From assembly GCF_037076345.1 (NCBI RefSeq), contig NZ_AP024702.1:3410001-3474000 (forward strand): 64,000 nucleotides of DNA, in the 5' to 3' direction. Shown here one piece after another: positions 29,679-37,567 of the stretch; position 1 is the stretch's first letter, and every line of letters begins with the position of its first letter. Source of the stretch: Haloferula helveola. Lineage in GTDB: Bacteria > Verrucomicrobiota > Verrucomicrobiia > Verrucomicrobiales > Akkermansiaceae. The position numbers and the translations under genes are program-made. Under the pieces are notes generated by a model that did no database searches, was not told the DNA's origin, and saw only the letters and a program-made list of their open reading frames with translations.

Positions 29679-31739
29679 TCAGGGGGCGGCGGTCTGGATG
29701 ATCCGGTAGAACGCGCTCGACCCCGTCGCCGACCCGTCATCCCAAATCATCTCCGGATCGGTGGCCTGAACCGGACCCTCGACCGTCTGCCAGGTGGAGA
29801 AGTCGCTGGTCTTCTCGACTCGGTACCAAAGCCCGGGAGCAGCCTGCCAGCGGATCCGGGCGACGCTTGGAGAGAGCCGCGCGATGTCGGGGACCATCGC
29901 TTCATCGGTAATACTGCCATCCCAGTACTTCCGGGCGATCTCCCACGCGCTCTTGCCACATTCCGAGCCGATCACGCGCGCGGGCAGGTCATCGACCGGC
30001 GGGTGGATGCCGCCCCATCGCCTGGAAATCCCGGCTTCGTCGGCCGCATCGAAGTAGGTCGCCCACTGGAGTTCCACGGTGGCCGACGGTCCATACTCGA
30101 ACTCGAGGAATGATCCCGCCCCTGCAGTGAATCCTCCGAGTCCGCCGGGGAAGTAGTCGCTGCCGGTCAGGGCGGCGAGAACCTCGGCGGCCGCCCGGCT
30201 GAAGGTGCTGTGGCCCGAGACGTATCCCGGAAAAGCGGGGGACACGAAAGTTCGGTCCTGAAAGGGGAACCAATCGATCCCCCGGATCCAGCGGGGAAGG
30301 CTCCGCTGGACGGTCGGGTCCACCGGCCTGCCCGGCCAGGTGAACACCACCACCTCGCCCACGGAGAAGCCGCTGCCCTCGTGGTTGCCACCCGGCGCCA
30401 GCGAGTCGCTGGTGACCACCTCGACCAAGTCGGAAACGAGCGGCATTCCCTCGGGATGGTAGCCCGGCAGAACCGGGTCCGACGACTGGCCCTGCAGCGA
30501 CATGAACCGGATCATCGAGATCGGGCGAGGCGAGTCGTAGTAGCGCTTCAGCGACCATGCGGCACAGGCGGCGTCGTGGGTCGATGCGGCGAGCGCGAAG
30601 TAGAGTTTCACGTCCCACTCGAGGTCGCTGACGATCGCCCCGGCGCCACCGATACGTTTTTCGGTCAGAACCTCGGTCACTTCGTTTGCGATCGAGTGCC
30701 AGTGCCCCGGAGGCGTTTCGGAGTCAGGACCGTCGGCCCAGAATTCCGCCAGCACCCTGCCGTAGTCGCCCCGCGGCACCATGACCGGATCGTAGGGCAG
30801 ACCGGTGGCAGGATTGACGGGGTGACCGGTGCCGTCATCGGTGCCGAGCGGATGGTTGCCGATCGCCGAGGGCGAGATGTCGATCAACTCCATGTCGCCG
30901 AGCTGGCGGCTCTTCATCAGCAAATCCAACGCTTCGCTTCGGTACTCCGCCGCCTGCCCGCCCCGGAGCTTCGGCGGTGGGCCGGGATCGAACCACGGTT
31001 CGGCCGTGTCGTCGCGGCGCAGTGCGAACGGCCGGGCTTGCAGCCAGGTGACGCCAACGAACGGCTGAAGGAAAATCGGACCGATCCCGTTCTGGGTGAA
31101 GCCCTCGTCGAAAGTCAGCGGATGCCAGCGGTCCGGATCCGCGCCCGCCGGATAGCCACCGAGCGGCACGCCGTTTTCGATCACCCGGAACTCCGGTTGG
31201 TCGTTGGTGTAGCTCGCGTCGGTGTAGCCCCCGGCCTCGTTGGAGCCGTCGTCGAGCCCCCAAGCAATGATCGAGGCCGCGATGCGGTTTCCCAGCGCCG
31301 CGGGGGACGGACCTGCGGTTCCCGTGACCGCGGTGTCGTAACCCAGCGCCGCCATTTTGGCATCGAACGAGGCCTGCGTCACCGGCGCGCTGGCGGAGCT
31401 GGCGTAGCGGTGGCTCAGGACGCGGTAGGCGGCGTAGCTCAGCGCTTCGCGGCGGGCGCTCTCGATGTCGGCCGCCGTCGCCGACTCGTGGTGCAGGTAG
31501 CCGACCGCCCCACCGGTGTCGTAGGCCGCCCAAGCGTCATACATCGCCACCGCGACATGGAACAGGTTGCGCGCGTGAACCGGCGGATTCGGGACATCGA
31601 CCCGAATCGCCGCCAGGTTTTCCTCGTTCCACTGCCGCGCCACCGAGGGGTCGGCCATGGCCGGTCCGGCAGTGACCAGGCAGGCGAGAATCCCTCCCCA
31701 TCGCGGTCGCTTACCGGGTGCCCGGCGACGGGCTGGCAT
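29679..31739 (-). CDS. exported vanadium haloperoxidase-like / PAP2-type protein
   Basis: About 686 residues with a signal peptide (GILACLVTAGPAMADP). The C-terminal half carries the vanadate/phosphate-binding PAP2 motifs: RYYDSPRPISMIRF, then PAFPGYVSGHSTFSRAAAEV (catalytic His) and RRWGGIHPPVDD. Residues about 620-686 form an extra C-terminal module (LWYRVEKTSDFSTWQTVEG ... SAFYRIIQTAAP) shared with other exported proteins here. Vanadium haloperoxidases oxidise halides with peroxide; others of the fold are phosphatases, so the activity is not settled. I preferred the ATG at 31739 over the GTG at 31784. It is convergent with the pectinase gene, four bases apart. Confidence 0.82.
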   Translation of the reverse strand: MPARRRAPGKRPRWGGILACLVTAGPAMADPSVARQWNEENLAAIRVDVPNPPVHARNLFHVAVAMYDAWAAYDTGGAVGYLHHESATAADIESARREALSYAAYRVLSHRYASSASAPVTQASFDAKMAALGYDTAVTGTAGPSPAALGNRIAASIIAWGLDDGSNEAGGYTDASYTNDQPEFRVIENGVPLGGYPAGADPDRWHPLTFDEGFTQNGIGPIFLQPFVGVTWLQARPFALRRDDTAEPWFDPGPPPKLRGGQAAEYRSEALDLLMKSRQLGDMELIDISPSAIGNHPLGTDDGTGHPVNPATGLPYDPVMVPRGDYGRVLAEFWADGPDSETPPGHWHSIANEVTEVLTEKRIGGAGAIVSDLEWDVKLYFALAASTHDAACAAWSLKRYYDSPRPISMIRFMSLQGQSSDPVLPGYHPEGMPLVSDLVEVVTSDSLAPGGNHEGSGFSVGEVVVFTWPGRPVDPTVQRSLPRWIRGIDWFPFQDRTFVSPAFPGYVSGHSTFSRAAAEVLAALTGSDYFPGGLGGFTAGAGSFLEFEYGPSATVELQWATYFDAADEAGISRRWGGIHPPVDDLPARVIGSECGKSAWEIARKYWDGSITDEAMVPDIARLSPSVARIRWQAAPGLWYRVEKTSDFSTWQTVEGPVQATDPEMIWDDGSATGSSAFYRIIQTAAP

Positions 31740-31806
31740 TTTCTTTCGATTCACTCGTCCAGATTCCGTCCGTCTCCGTATCACCCATTAGTAACGCCTC
31801 CGCCAA

Positions 31807-32604
31807 ATGAATCAGATGCTCCGATTTGCCGTTTTTCTCGCTTTTCCCGCAGCGTCCACGGCCGAAATCGTGATCAGCGAGATCGATGTTCTGGGAGACA
31901 AGGTCGAGCTTGTGAATGTCGGAGCCGCCAACTTTGACCTGACCGGCTACTACCTGTGCAACCGCAAGAACGGGAGCCCGTTTTATCAACAGATCAGCAC
32001 CGGCCAGATCGATGCCGCGAACTCGGATACCGCGACCCTGACGGTGGGTCCGGGGCAGGTCCTGACGCTCCAGTTGACGGCCGGCTTCATCCCCGACGGA
32101 CTCGGCGAGTTTGGGCTCTACTCGGTCGCAAGCTATGGCAGTTCGACCGCGATGACCGACTACATCGCCTGGGGCGCCGATGGGGCCCGCGACAACGTCG
32201 CCGCCGCCAAGGGAATCTGGGGCGACACCACCTTTGTCGCGGTGACCGGGATGACGGTCGGACAGACGATCCAGTTGAAGCCAGGCATGCCGGGTGACGC
32301 GCAAAGCGAATACGAAATCGCCGCTTCAACCATCGGAGCCGTCCAGGTCGCGGCTCCCGTCGAGCTCTCGGTGACTTCCGTCTCCCGCGTCGGCAATTCG
32401 CTCTCCGTCGCTTTTTCAGGACCTCCGGGAGTGGCGGCGCCGATGTGGTCGGTGGAGGGTGGAGCTACGCTTGACGCTTTCCCCGACGATAAGACCTCCG
32501 ACTCGGTGATCACTGAAACGCCAGCGAGTTCGGGCAACTACGAGGCAATGATCGATGTCTCGACGGAAGGCCCCGTCTACTTCGTGCGGATCGTGTCGCC
32601 TTAG
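31807..32604 (+). CDS. exported lamin-tail-domain-like protein
   Basis: 265 residues with a signal peptide (cleavage near AASTAEIV). Residues about 20-110 look like a lamin-tail domain (IVISEIDVLGDKVELVNVGAANFDLTGYYL). Residues about 180-265 match the C-terminal module seen in other exported proteins of the window, ending PVYFVRIVSP. Such domains usually act in surface adhesion or are appended to nucleases; no catalytic domain is present. It is divergent from the haloperoxidase-like gene. Confidence 0.7.
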   Translation: MNQMLRFAVFLAFPAASTAEIVISEIDVLGDKVELVNVGAANFDLTGYYLCNRKNGSPFYQQISTGQIDAANSDTATLTVGPGQVLTLQLTAGFIPDGLGEFGLYSVASYGSSTAMTDYIAWGADGARDNVAAAKGIWGDTTFVAVTGMTVGQTIQLKPGMPGDAQSEYEIAASTIGAVQVAAPVELSVTSVSRVGNSLSVAFSGPPGVAAPMWSVEGGATLDAFPDDKTSDSVITETPASSGNYEAMIDVSTEGPVYFVRIVSP

Positions 32605-32640
32605 CGCTGGGGTCTCCCGCGACACCGCTCGCAAGCCGCG

Positions 32641-33405
32641 TCAGTCATCTTGTCCGGCTGTCCAGCGGACCGCCAGCGGGATCAGATGGTCCAAGCCTTC
32701 CGTCAGCTCCGGATGGGGGCTGAAGCAGAAAACGCGGCCTCGCTCGAAATTGCAGCGGACCGCCGCCGATGTCCCCGCCATGACTCCTTCCGGAGCACCG
32801 TTCTTCGCGATCTCCGACGAGAATACCGCCAGCGACTCGTAGTTCGGAACTTCCGGGTCGTCCCACTCGCGACGTGAGAGCAGCGGGCCTTGCGCGTAGA
32901 AGATCTTCAGCACATCGCCATCGTTTTCGAAGAACGACGCGCCTTCCGGAGACAAACGGAGCGTGACCTCGCCTTTCCCCCGCGCCCAATGCCGGCGGTC
33001 GACCACCTTCGCATCGATGAGGTGCAGCGACCAATCGTAGTCATTGGTTGCCAGATACGCTCCGGCACAGATGCCGAGGAACCCGCCACCCTCGCGGACA
33101 AACGCCCGGACCGACTCACGCCCGGACTTGCCCAGGGACTTCGCCTGCTTTCCGCCGCTTCCCCCGGGGTGGATCAGCACATCGACCTCTCCCAGCTTGC
33201 CCTCCCGGATCTCCTTCGCAGTGATCCGGGAGACTTGAAACCCGCCATCCTTGGCGTTTCGCATGGTGGCGACCACTTTTGCCGAACTCTGTCCCACGCC
33301 TTCTCCCTGCAGCACTGCGACCCGGATCGCCGGTGCGTCGGCACCAAACCCGGAGCAGGCGATGAACAGCAGGGCCGCGCTGATGGTGACACAGGAGCGC
33401 ATCAT
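32641..33405 (-). CDS. exported BPL_N (glutamine amidotransferase-like) domain protein
   Basis: 254 residues with a signal peptide (LLFIACSGFGADAP). The body matches the N-terminal domain of eukaryotic biotin protein ligase, a class I glutamine amidotransferase-like fold: VAVLQGEGVG, VLIHPGGSGGKQAKSLG, and the nucleophile elbow FLGICAGAYLA with a candidate catalytic Cys. A histidine near the C-terminus (CFSPHPELTEG) may complete the site. The substrate is unknown. It lies just beyond the distal end of the integron array, with no attC of its own. Confidence 0.75.
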   Translation of the reverse strand: MMRSCVTISAALLFIACSGFGADAPAIRVAVLQGEGVGQSSAKVVATMRNAKDGGFQVSRITAKEIREGKLGEVDVLIHPGGSGGKQAKSLGKSGRESVRAFVREGGGFLGICAGAYLATNDYDWSLHLIDAKVVDRRHWARGKGEVTLRLSPEGASFFENDGDVLKIFYAQGPLLSRREWDDPEVPNYESLAVFSSEIAKNGAPEGVMAGTSAAVRCNFERGRVFCFSPHPELTEGLDHLIPLAVRWTAGQDD

Positions 33406-33480
33406 CCGTTTACAGCTCCTGAGCCCCGCGCCTTTCTCAAGCAATGCCAGGAGAATGGAATCTGGATCCGCGATGTCGGA

Positions 33481-34011
33481 TCACCAGAGAGCCGGCTCGT
33501 TCAGGGGAGCGGCGCATTCGATCCTGAGGGCACTCGCGGGCGGCGTCCAATCTCCCAGCGGCCTCGCCTGCCAGCCAAAGGGGTAGGTGAGGGGATATGG
33601 AGGAATGTAGGACTCGGCGGAGCTGGTATCGAAACCGAACCTCCCGTAGTAACCGGGGTCTCCATACACCAACAGGATGTCGGGTCCGGCTTCTGACAAT
33701 CGATCGATACCCCGGCGGATTAGCTCGGATCCGATCCCGCGCTTCTGGTGGGAGGGCCTGACGGCAAGCGGCGCCAGAATGAAACCGATGCGCTCCGCGC
33801 TCCCCTTGACCGTTACCGGACTGAACGCGATGTGGCCGACCGCGATACCGTCGGCTTCCGCAATCCACGAGAGAGCCGGCGCGGCGGTGTCTTGTGTGAG
33901 GAGGTCGACCGCAAGTTGTGAAATAGACTCCCGCTCGCCCGCATCGAGAGCGGACAAGTAGATATCACGCACGGACTCCATGTCCTGCCTCGTAGCCGTT
34001 CGGATCAGCAT
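33481..34011 (-). CDS. GNAT family N-acetyltransferase (possibly the terminal cassette)
   Basis: 176 residues. The GNAT fold is clear: an N-terminal start MLIRTATRQDMESVRDIYL and the acetyl-CoA-binding motif RPSHQKRGIGSELI, followed by YGDPGYYGRFGFD, a pattern typical of YhbS-type acetyltransferases. The start lies 17 bases from a degenerate attC-like sequence (34028-34113), as expected for a cassette gene, and acetyltransferases are common cassette cargo. No attC follows the stop, so it may be the ancient last cassette or the chromosomal boundary. Substrate unknown. Confidence 0.8.
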   Translation of the reverse strand: MLIRTATRQDMESVRDIYLSALDAGERESISQLAVDLLTQDTAAPALSWIAEADGIAVGHIAFSPVTVKGSAERIGFILAPLAVRPSHQKRGIGSELIRRGIDRLSEAGPDILLVYGDPGYYGRFGFDTSSAESYIPPYPLTYPFGWQARPLGDWTPPASALRIECAAPLNEPALW

Positions 34012-34027
34012 CTTTCTTGCAGGGGTG

Positions 34028-34113
34028 TCGCAGGTTGAAGGTGCTCGCGCCCAGAGGCGCGGTCCCGCAGATGATCGGGAAAATCGCGGGTGCTGCGAGG
34101 GTGATGGTTCGGT
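34028..34113 (-). other. degenerate attC-like site (distal end of array)
   Basis: The left end (CGCAGGTTGAAGGTGCTCGC) resembles the left ends of attC sites at 36786 and 40584, and the right end holds a GTTCGGT core next to the stop of the adjacent gene. The left core is decayed. It is weak on its own; its position between two leftward genes is the main support. Confidence 0.4.
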
Positions 34114-34779
34114 TCAGTCCGACAGTTCGAACGGGTCCACATCGTCGTTTTCGTCCGGTGGTTCGTCGGCTCGGGAGATCTTCTTCAGCAACTCGCCCTC
34201 GGGTTCGAAAACTCCCGTTTCGTATTCAAAGGCCATCCATTTCCCACTGTTCCGGCTCTTTCCATACCAAATCCTCCGGGGGTTCTCCGGATCTCCGGAC
34301 TCAAGAAAATCTTCCCAGTAGATTCGGGACCCGTCCCGCGGATCACGGGTCTCTTCGGTCGGATACTTCTGTGGATAAGGATTGTCTCTCTCCAACTCCC
34401 TCAACTCCTTCAGGAACGCGGCCATGACGTCTGTCTGCTCTTCGAGGATGAACAACGGGTTGTTCCGGATCCATCGCGAGCTCCACTCGTGTCCCATCTC
34501 GCGGCCCAGATAGTAGTCGCCAGCCGCCTGGCTCGAATACCAGATCTGCATGATCATGTGCTTCCGGGTGATCGGATCCATCGACTCGAGCTTTTCCCAA
34601 CTCATGCCGTTGTGGCTCTCGAACTGCTCGCGGAGCACTTGGTGCCGGTCCTTGAGTGATTCCAGCCCGGATTCCAGTTCCCGGATTTCTTCGTTCCTCG
34701 AATACCTCCCGAGGAAGTAGGCACCGACCGAAATGGTTGTGAGGAGCAGGGCGGAGAGGGTGACTGAGCGGAGGTTCAT
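34114..34779 (-). CDS. membrane-anchored hypothetical protein (distal cassette candidate)
   Basis: 221 residues. One N-terminal transmembrane segment (about 5-22, SALLLTTISVGAYFLG) is followed by a charged coiled-coil-like stretch (RNEEIRELESGLESLKDRHQ) and a domain of unknown type (WEDFLESGDPENPRRIWYGK). The acidic tail is Asp/Glu-rich. The start lies next to the left half of the IS-interrupted attC, so it is probably the 17th cassette. No family recognised. Confidence 0.65.
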   Translation of the reverse strand: MNLRSVTLSALLLTTISVGAYFLGRYSRNEEIRELESGLESLKDRHQVLREQFESHNGMSWEKLESMDPITRKHMIMQIWYSSQAAGDYYLGREMGHEWSSRWIRNNPLFILEEQTDVMAAFLKELRELERDNPYPQKYPTEETRDPRDGSRIYWEDFLESGDPENPRRIWYGKSRNSGKWMAFEYETGVFEPEGELLKKISRADEPPDENDDVDPFELSD

Positions 34780-34785
34780 CGTTGC

Positions 34786-34864
34786 GCTGGCATTCAAGTG
34801 TTAGAGCGTACGTGCGACTCCGGATTCGGTCTTCACGTAGCCGCGAACACGTTGTTCAACAAGA
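34786..34864 (-). other. left half of an attC site interrupted by the insertion sequence
   Basis: The stretch ending TTCAACAAGA at 34864 matches the internal part of intact attC sites at 41282 and 42471 (TTCAACAAG). Joining it to 36446-36482 rebuilds a site of about 116 bp. Its outer core is decayed, so the left limit is approximate. Confidence 0.65.
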
Positions 34865-34919
34865 TTAGATGAGAAGGCAGCAGGGCGCGGAAGCGCCAGA
34901 AGGGTAAGCTCTTGCTGCC

Positions 34920-35987
34920 ATGAATACCACATCATCGACCACCATCATCGGAATCGACCTCGGAGACCGGAAGCACTCGATCTGCGCGCTCGACGCCTCA
35001 GCCACGATCCTCGACGAGCGCACGATCACCAACCATCGCGAGTCACTGCGCAGGCTCTCCGAAAAACACCCCGGTGCCACCATCGCCATGGAGGTCGGAA
35101 CCCACAGTCCGTGGACGAGCCGCTTCCTCGCCTCGCGTGGTCACGAGGTCATCGTCGCCAACCCGCGCAAGCTTCGCGCCATCTACGCCAACACCCGCAA
35201 GTCCGACCGCCACGACGCCCGCATGCTCGCCCGCCTCGCACGCGCCGACCGCGAGCTGCTCCACCCCATCGAGCATGGTAGCGAGCAGGCGCAGCGCGAC
35301 CTCCTTCAGGTCAAGTTGCGTGACAATCTCGTTGCCCGCCGAGTCGACATCCTCAACTCGGTGCGCATGACCCTCAAGAGTCTCGGCATCCGCGTTCCGA
35401 AATCCAGCACACCCGCCGTGGCGAGACGCTGCCGCGAGTTCCTGGCCGGAGAACACGCGGAGATCCTCGCCATGATCGAACCCTCACTGGAGGTCCTTGA
35501 TTCGCTAAACGCCGGCATCAATCGCCTCGACAAGTCCATCGAGGAGACCTGCGCACGCTATCCCGCCACGGCCCGGCTCATGAAGATTCGTGGAGTCGGC
35601 CCCATCACCGCCCTGACCTTCGTCCTCGTCGTCGGTGATCCGGAACGCTTCACCTCCAACCGCAACGTCGCCGCCTACCTCGGACTTGTGCCGCGGCGCG
35701 AGCAGTCCGGAGACATCGACAAGCAACTGCGCATCTCCAAAGCCGGCAACGCCTACCTCAGACGCCTGCTCATCGGTTGCGCACAATACTTGCTCGGTCA
35801 CTTCGGCATCGACTGCGAGCTCAGACGCCACGGGGAGAAACTTGCCGCCATGGGTGGCCCCAGGGCGAAGAAGAAAGCCGTCGTCGCTGTCGCCCGCAAG
35901 CTGGCGGTCCTGATGCTCACCCTCTGGCGCGGAGAACTCGACTACGATCCCTTCCACCATTCCGGACAACCCGCCGAAGCGGCCTGA
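34920..35987 (+). CDS. IS110-family transposase (DEDD recombinase)
   Basis: 355 residues, a normal length for the family. The RuvC-like N-terminal domain has the acidic residues in GIDLGDRKHS, AMEVGTHSPW and KSDRHDARMLARL (DEDD motif). The C-terminal Transposase_20 domain (about 215-310: KIRGVGPITALTFVLVVGD, then DIDKQLRISKAGNAYLRRLL) carries the conserved serine. These enzymes use an RNA encoded in the element's non-coding end to pair donor and target. The gene is intact. It is transcribed opposite to the cassette genes. Confidence 0.95.
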   Translation: MNTTSSTTIIGIDLGDRKHSICALDASATILDERTITNHRESLRRLSEKHPGATIAMEVGTHSPWTSRFLASRGHEVIVANPRKLRAIYANTRKSDRHDARMLARLARADRELLHPIEHGSEQAQRDLLQVKLRDNLVARRVDILNSVRMTLKSLGIRVPKSSTPAVARRCREFLAGEHAEILAMIEPSLEVLDSLNAGINRLDKSIEETCARYPATARLMKIRGVGPITALTFVLVVGDPERFTSNRNVAAYLGLVPRREQSGDIDKQLRISKAGNAYLRRLLIGCAQYLLGHFGIDCELRRHGEKLAAMGGPRAKKKAVVAVARKLAVLMLTLWRGELDYDPFHHSGQPAEAA

Positions 35988-36427
35988 CCCGCCGCGCACG
36001 GCGACCCTTTTCCCACGATGAAACGACTTCCCAACAGATTCGGGACGACTGCGGCACCGCGGCAGCACCAGGCCGAGAGGCCCCGAGTGCGCTAACAAGA
36101 TGGCAGCGTCCCACCCCTCTCCATGAGAACAACGAAGCAAGGATCGAATCATGCACCCGGCCCCAAACGGAAGCGGGCCGGACAAATGCGAATGGAAGCC
36201 CGGAGCCTTGTTTCATTCCGTGACCGCCGCAGCAGCACTCGCTCGGTAACGACACGGGGCTGCCGCCCCGCACCCCGCCGAGCTGGGGTCAGCTCGACCA
36301 CACTCGGTTCCCCCCCAAACCCCCATCCGGGGGCTTCGCCCCTCCCGTCCCCCCGGGGAGCGGGGGGACATCTTCCAATCCTAACACTCCAGAACGAATG
36401 TTGAGGCAAACCTCAATTCCCAGTTGA
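35988..36427 (+). ncRNA. candidate bridge RNA region of the IS (3' non-coding end)
   Basis: About 440 GC-rich bases follow the transposase with no convincing gene and several strong hairpins (for example around 36261-36275 and 36318-36372). In the IS1111 subgroup the bridge RNA is expected on this side. Three short matches support it: GACTGCGG (36047-36054) and AACAAGA (36094-36100) repeat the two halves of the target junction, and CCATGAGAA (36121-36129) is complementary to the right end of the element. The RNA limits are unknown and the assignment is inference. Confidence 0.45.
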
Positions 36428-36445
36428 CTGCCTTCTCATGGAAGA

Positions 36446-36482
36446 CTGCGGTTAAGCGTCGATCTTCCATGGCTTGCTCGCC
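36446..36482 (-). other. right half of the IS-interrupted attC
   Basis: CTGCGGTTAAGCGTCGATCT and the following bases to GGCTTGCTCGCC closely match the right part of the attC at 42471-42597. The core reads GCTCGCC rather than the GTTCGCC expected from the cassette's own 5' core at 36786, so one base has mutated. Confidence 0.75.
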
Positions 36483-36498
36483 TTTCATGATTCCGGTG

Positions 36499-36780
36499 TC
36501 AGTCGTCCGTGGCATTTGTTCCAGGCCTATCTCGCCCCACGAAGGCCTTGATCAGCACGATCACGATGCCAACAACAATCCCCGCCGCGAAGCCTTGCGT
36601 CACCCCCTGTCCGATTCCGACTGCAACTGCGTTGAAGTCAGGATCCGATCCCGAGGAGAAGACGGTCCGGTAATAGTCGGGGAGAAACTTCCCAAGGAGA
36701 AATCCGACGACGAATCCAAAAGCACCGAACATAAGGCCGCTGCCAAAAACCGCCGTGATCGCATCGCGATAGCTCTTCAT
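36499..36780 (-). CDS. small membrane protein (cassette 16)
   Basis: 93 residues with two predicted membrane segments: about 10-32 (AVFGSGLMFGAFGFVVGFLL) and about 58-80 (GVTQGFAAGIVVGIVIVLI), joined by a polar loop. The gene starts seven bases from the cassette core. Its attC is the site split by the insertion sequence, so this cassette is probably no longer excisable. No family recognised. Confidence 0.7.
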   Translation of the reverse strand: MKSYRDAITAVFGSGLMFGAFGFVVGFLLGKFLPDYYRTVFSSGSDPDFNAVAVGIGQGVTQGFAAGIVVGIVIVLIKAFVGRDRPGTNATDD

Positions 36781-36785
36781 TTTCT

Positions 36786-36910
36786 GGCGAACGTTGAAGG
36801 TGAGACGCGCAAGCCGCGCCCGGTAGGAATCAATCAGATCCGGCCGCGTCTGGCGACTCCGATTCAACACGGGCGCTGATCGGCGTCGATCCTCCACCGC
36901 CTTGTTCTGC
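36786..36910 (-). other. attC of cassette 15
   Basis: 125 bp bounded by GGCGAAC (36786-36792) and GTTCTGC (36904-36910). The right core matches the 5' core of its own cassette at 37416 (GCAGAAC, read on the plus strand). Interior GTTGAAGGTGAGACGCGC is shared with other sites of the array. Confidence 0.85.
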
Positions 36911-36915
36911 TTTGA

Positions 36916-37407
36916 CTATTCGGCTGCGGACTCCGCCAAGCGGATACGCTCCAAGAGCGCCGTGAAGGTAGCATCGTAGTCACTGCGATCGAAGACGAAC
37001 GTGGTCGGATCATAGACAGGTTTAAATCCCTCTCCAGCGCCGGAGAAGCCTAGCCCGGACCAGAACACCCTCTTCGGTCCAACGAATATTCGTGTCCAGA
37101 TCCCGCCGCAGCCCTCCCAACCGCAGTCGCTGCACGCCAAGAGCGGTAGTAGGCCAGCCCAGCGCCCTCGGTATCCGGGATGGTGGCCAGTGCGATAGGC
37201 ATCCTCACGCCCACGGACAATCCAGGCGGAAACACCAACAAATGTTCCATCAGGGTTGCTCGCTTGTGGACTCGCCATCAGCTGGGGCTCCAGCCGCCTC
37301 ATACGCTGCCAAACGGACTCGGAATCGATCTCGAAGTCCACGATGGCGTCTGGCTCACCCTCGCAAATCGGTGACGAGCGCACCACAAATGACAGCTGGT
37401 TGCTCAT
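36916..37407 (-). CDS. hypothetical protein (cassette 15)
   Basis: 163 residues, predicted soluble, no signal peptide. It contains a cysteine cluster (LLACSDCGWEGCGGIWTRIF) that might bind a metal, and ends in an Ala/Glu-rich helix (FTALLERIRLAESAAE). The first ATG after the core is used as the start; longer in-frame reading would run into the neighbouring attC. No family recognised. Confidence 0.7.
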   Translation of the reverse strand: MSNQLSFVVRSSPICEGEPDAIVDFEIDSESVWQRMRRLEPQLMASPQASNPDGTFVGVSAWIVRGREDAYRTGHHPGYRGRWAGLLPLLACSDCGWEGCGGIWTRIFVGPKRVFWSGLGFSGAGEGFKPVYDPTTFVFDRSDYDATFTALLERIRLAESAAE

Positions 37408-37415
37408 CCATTTCA

Positions 37416-37548
37416 GCAGAACGTCAAAACTGAGGCGACCCCGGTAACCGCACCGGGAGCGCTGCGAGCAATCAATCAGCACCCAAAGGTGGCGGCAAGC
37501 GCGCAACACGGCCGCTGATAGGGGTCGCCCTCCAGTAGCTTGTTCGCT
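37416..37548 (-). other. attC of cassette 14
   Basis: 133 bp, bounded by GCAGAAC (37416-37422) and GTTCGCT (37542-37548). The right core matches the 5' core of cassette 14 at 37916 (AGCGAAC). The motif CGCTGATAGGGGTCG near the right end recurs in several sites. Confidence 0.87.
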
Positions 37549-37567
37549 TCGTCTATTGTCCGACACC

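Larger units (their letters stand above)
34865..36445 (+). mobile_element. IS110-family (IS1111-like) insertion sequence inside attC
   Basis: About 1.58 kb. It contains one transposase gene (34920-35987) and a 440-base 3' non-coding part. A 12-bp inverted repeat lies just inside both ends: ATGAGAAGGCAG at 34869-34880 and CTGCCTTCTCAT at 36428-36439, each a few bases from the flank. Subterminal repeats of this kind mark the IS1111 subgroup, whereas IS110 proper lacks them. Removing the element rejoins AACAAGA to CTGCGGTTAAGCG, the normal attC interior. No target duplication longer than two bases (GA) is visible. Confidence 0.85.

Noticed and set aside
34800-34919. Bridge RNA in the 5' end of the IS instead of the 3' end
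   Set aside because: Only about 55 bases lie between the element's left end and the transposase, too short for a bridge RNA. The 3' end has the room and the matches.
36123-36404. Short rightward frame (93 codons) inside the IS 3' region
   Set aside because: Arg/Pro-rich, no family similarity, overlaps hairpins. It is better explained as non-coding (possible bridge RNA) sequence.
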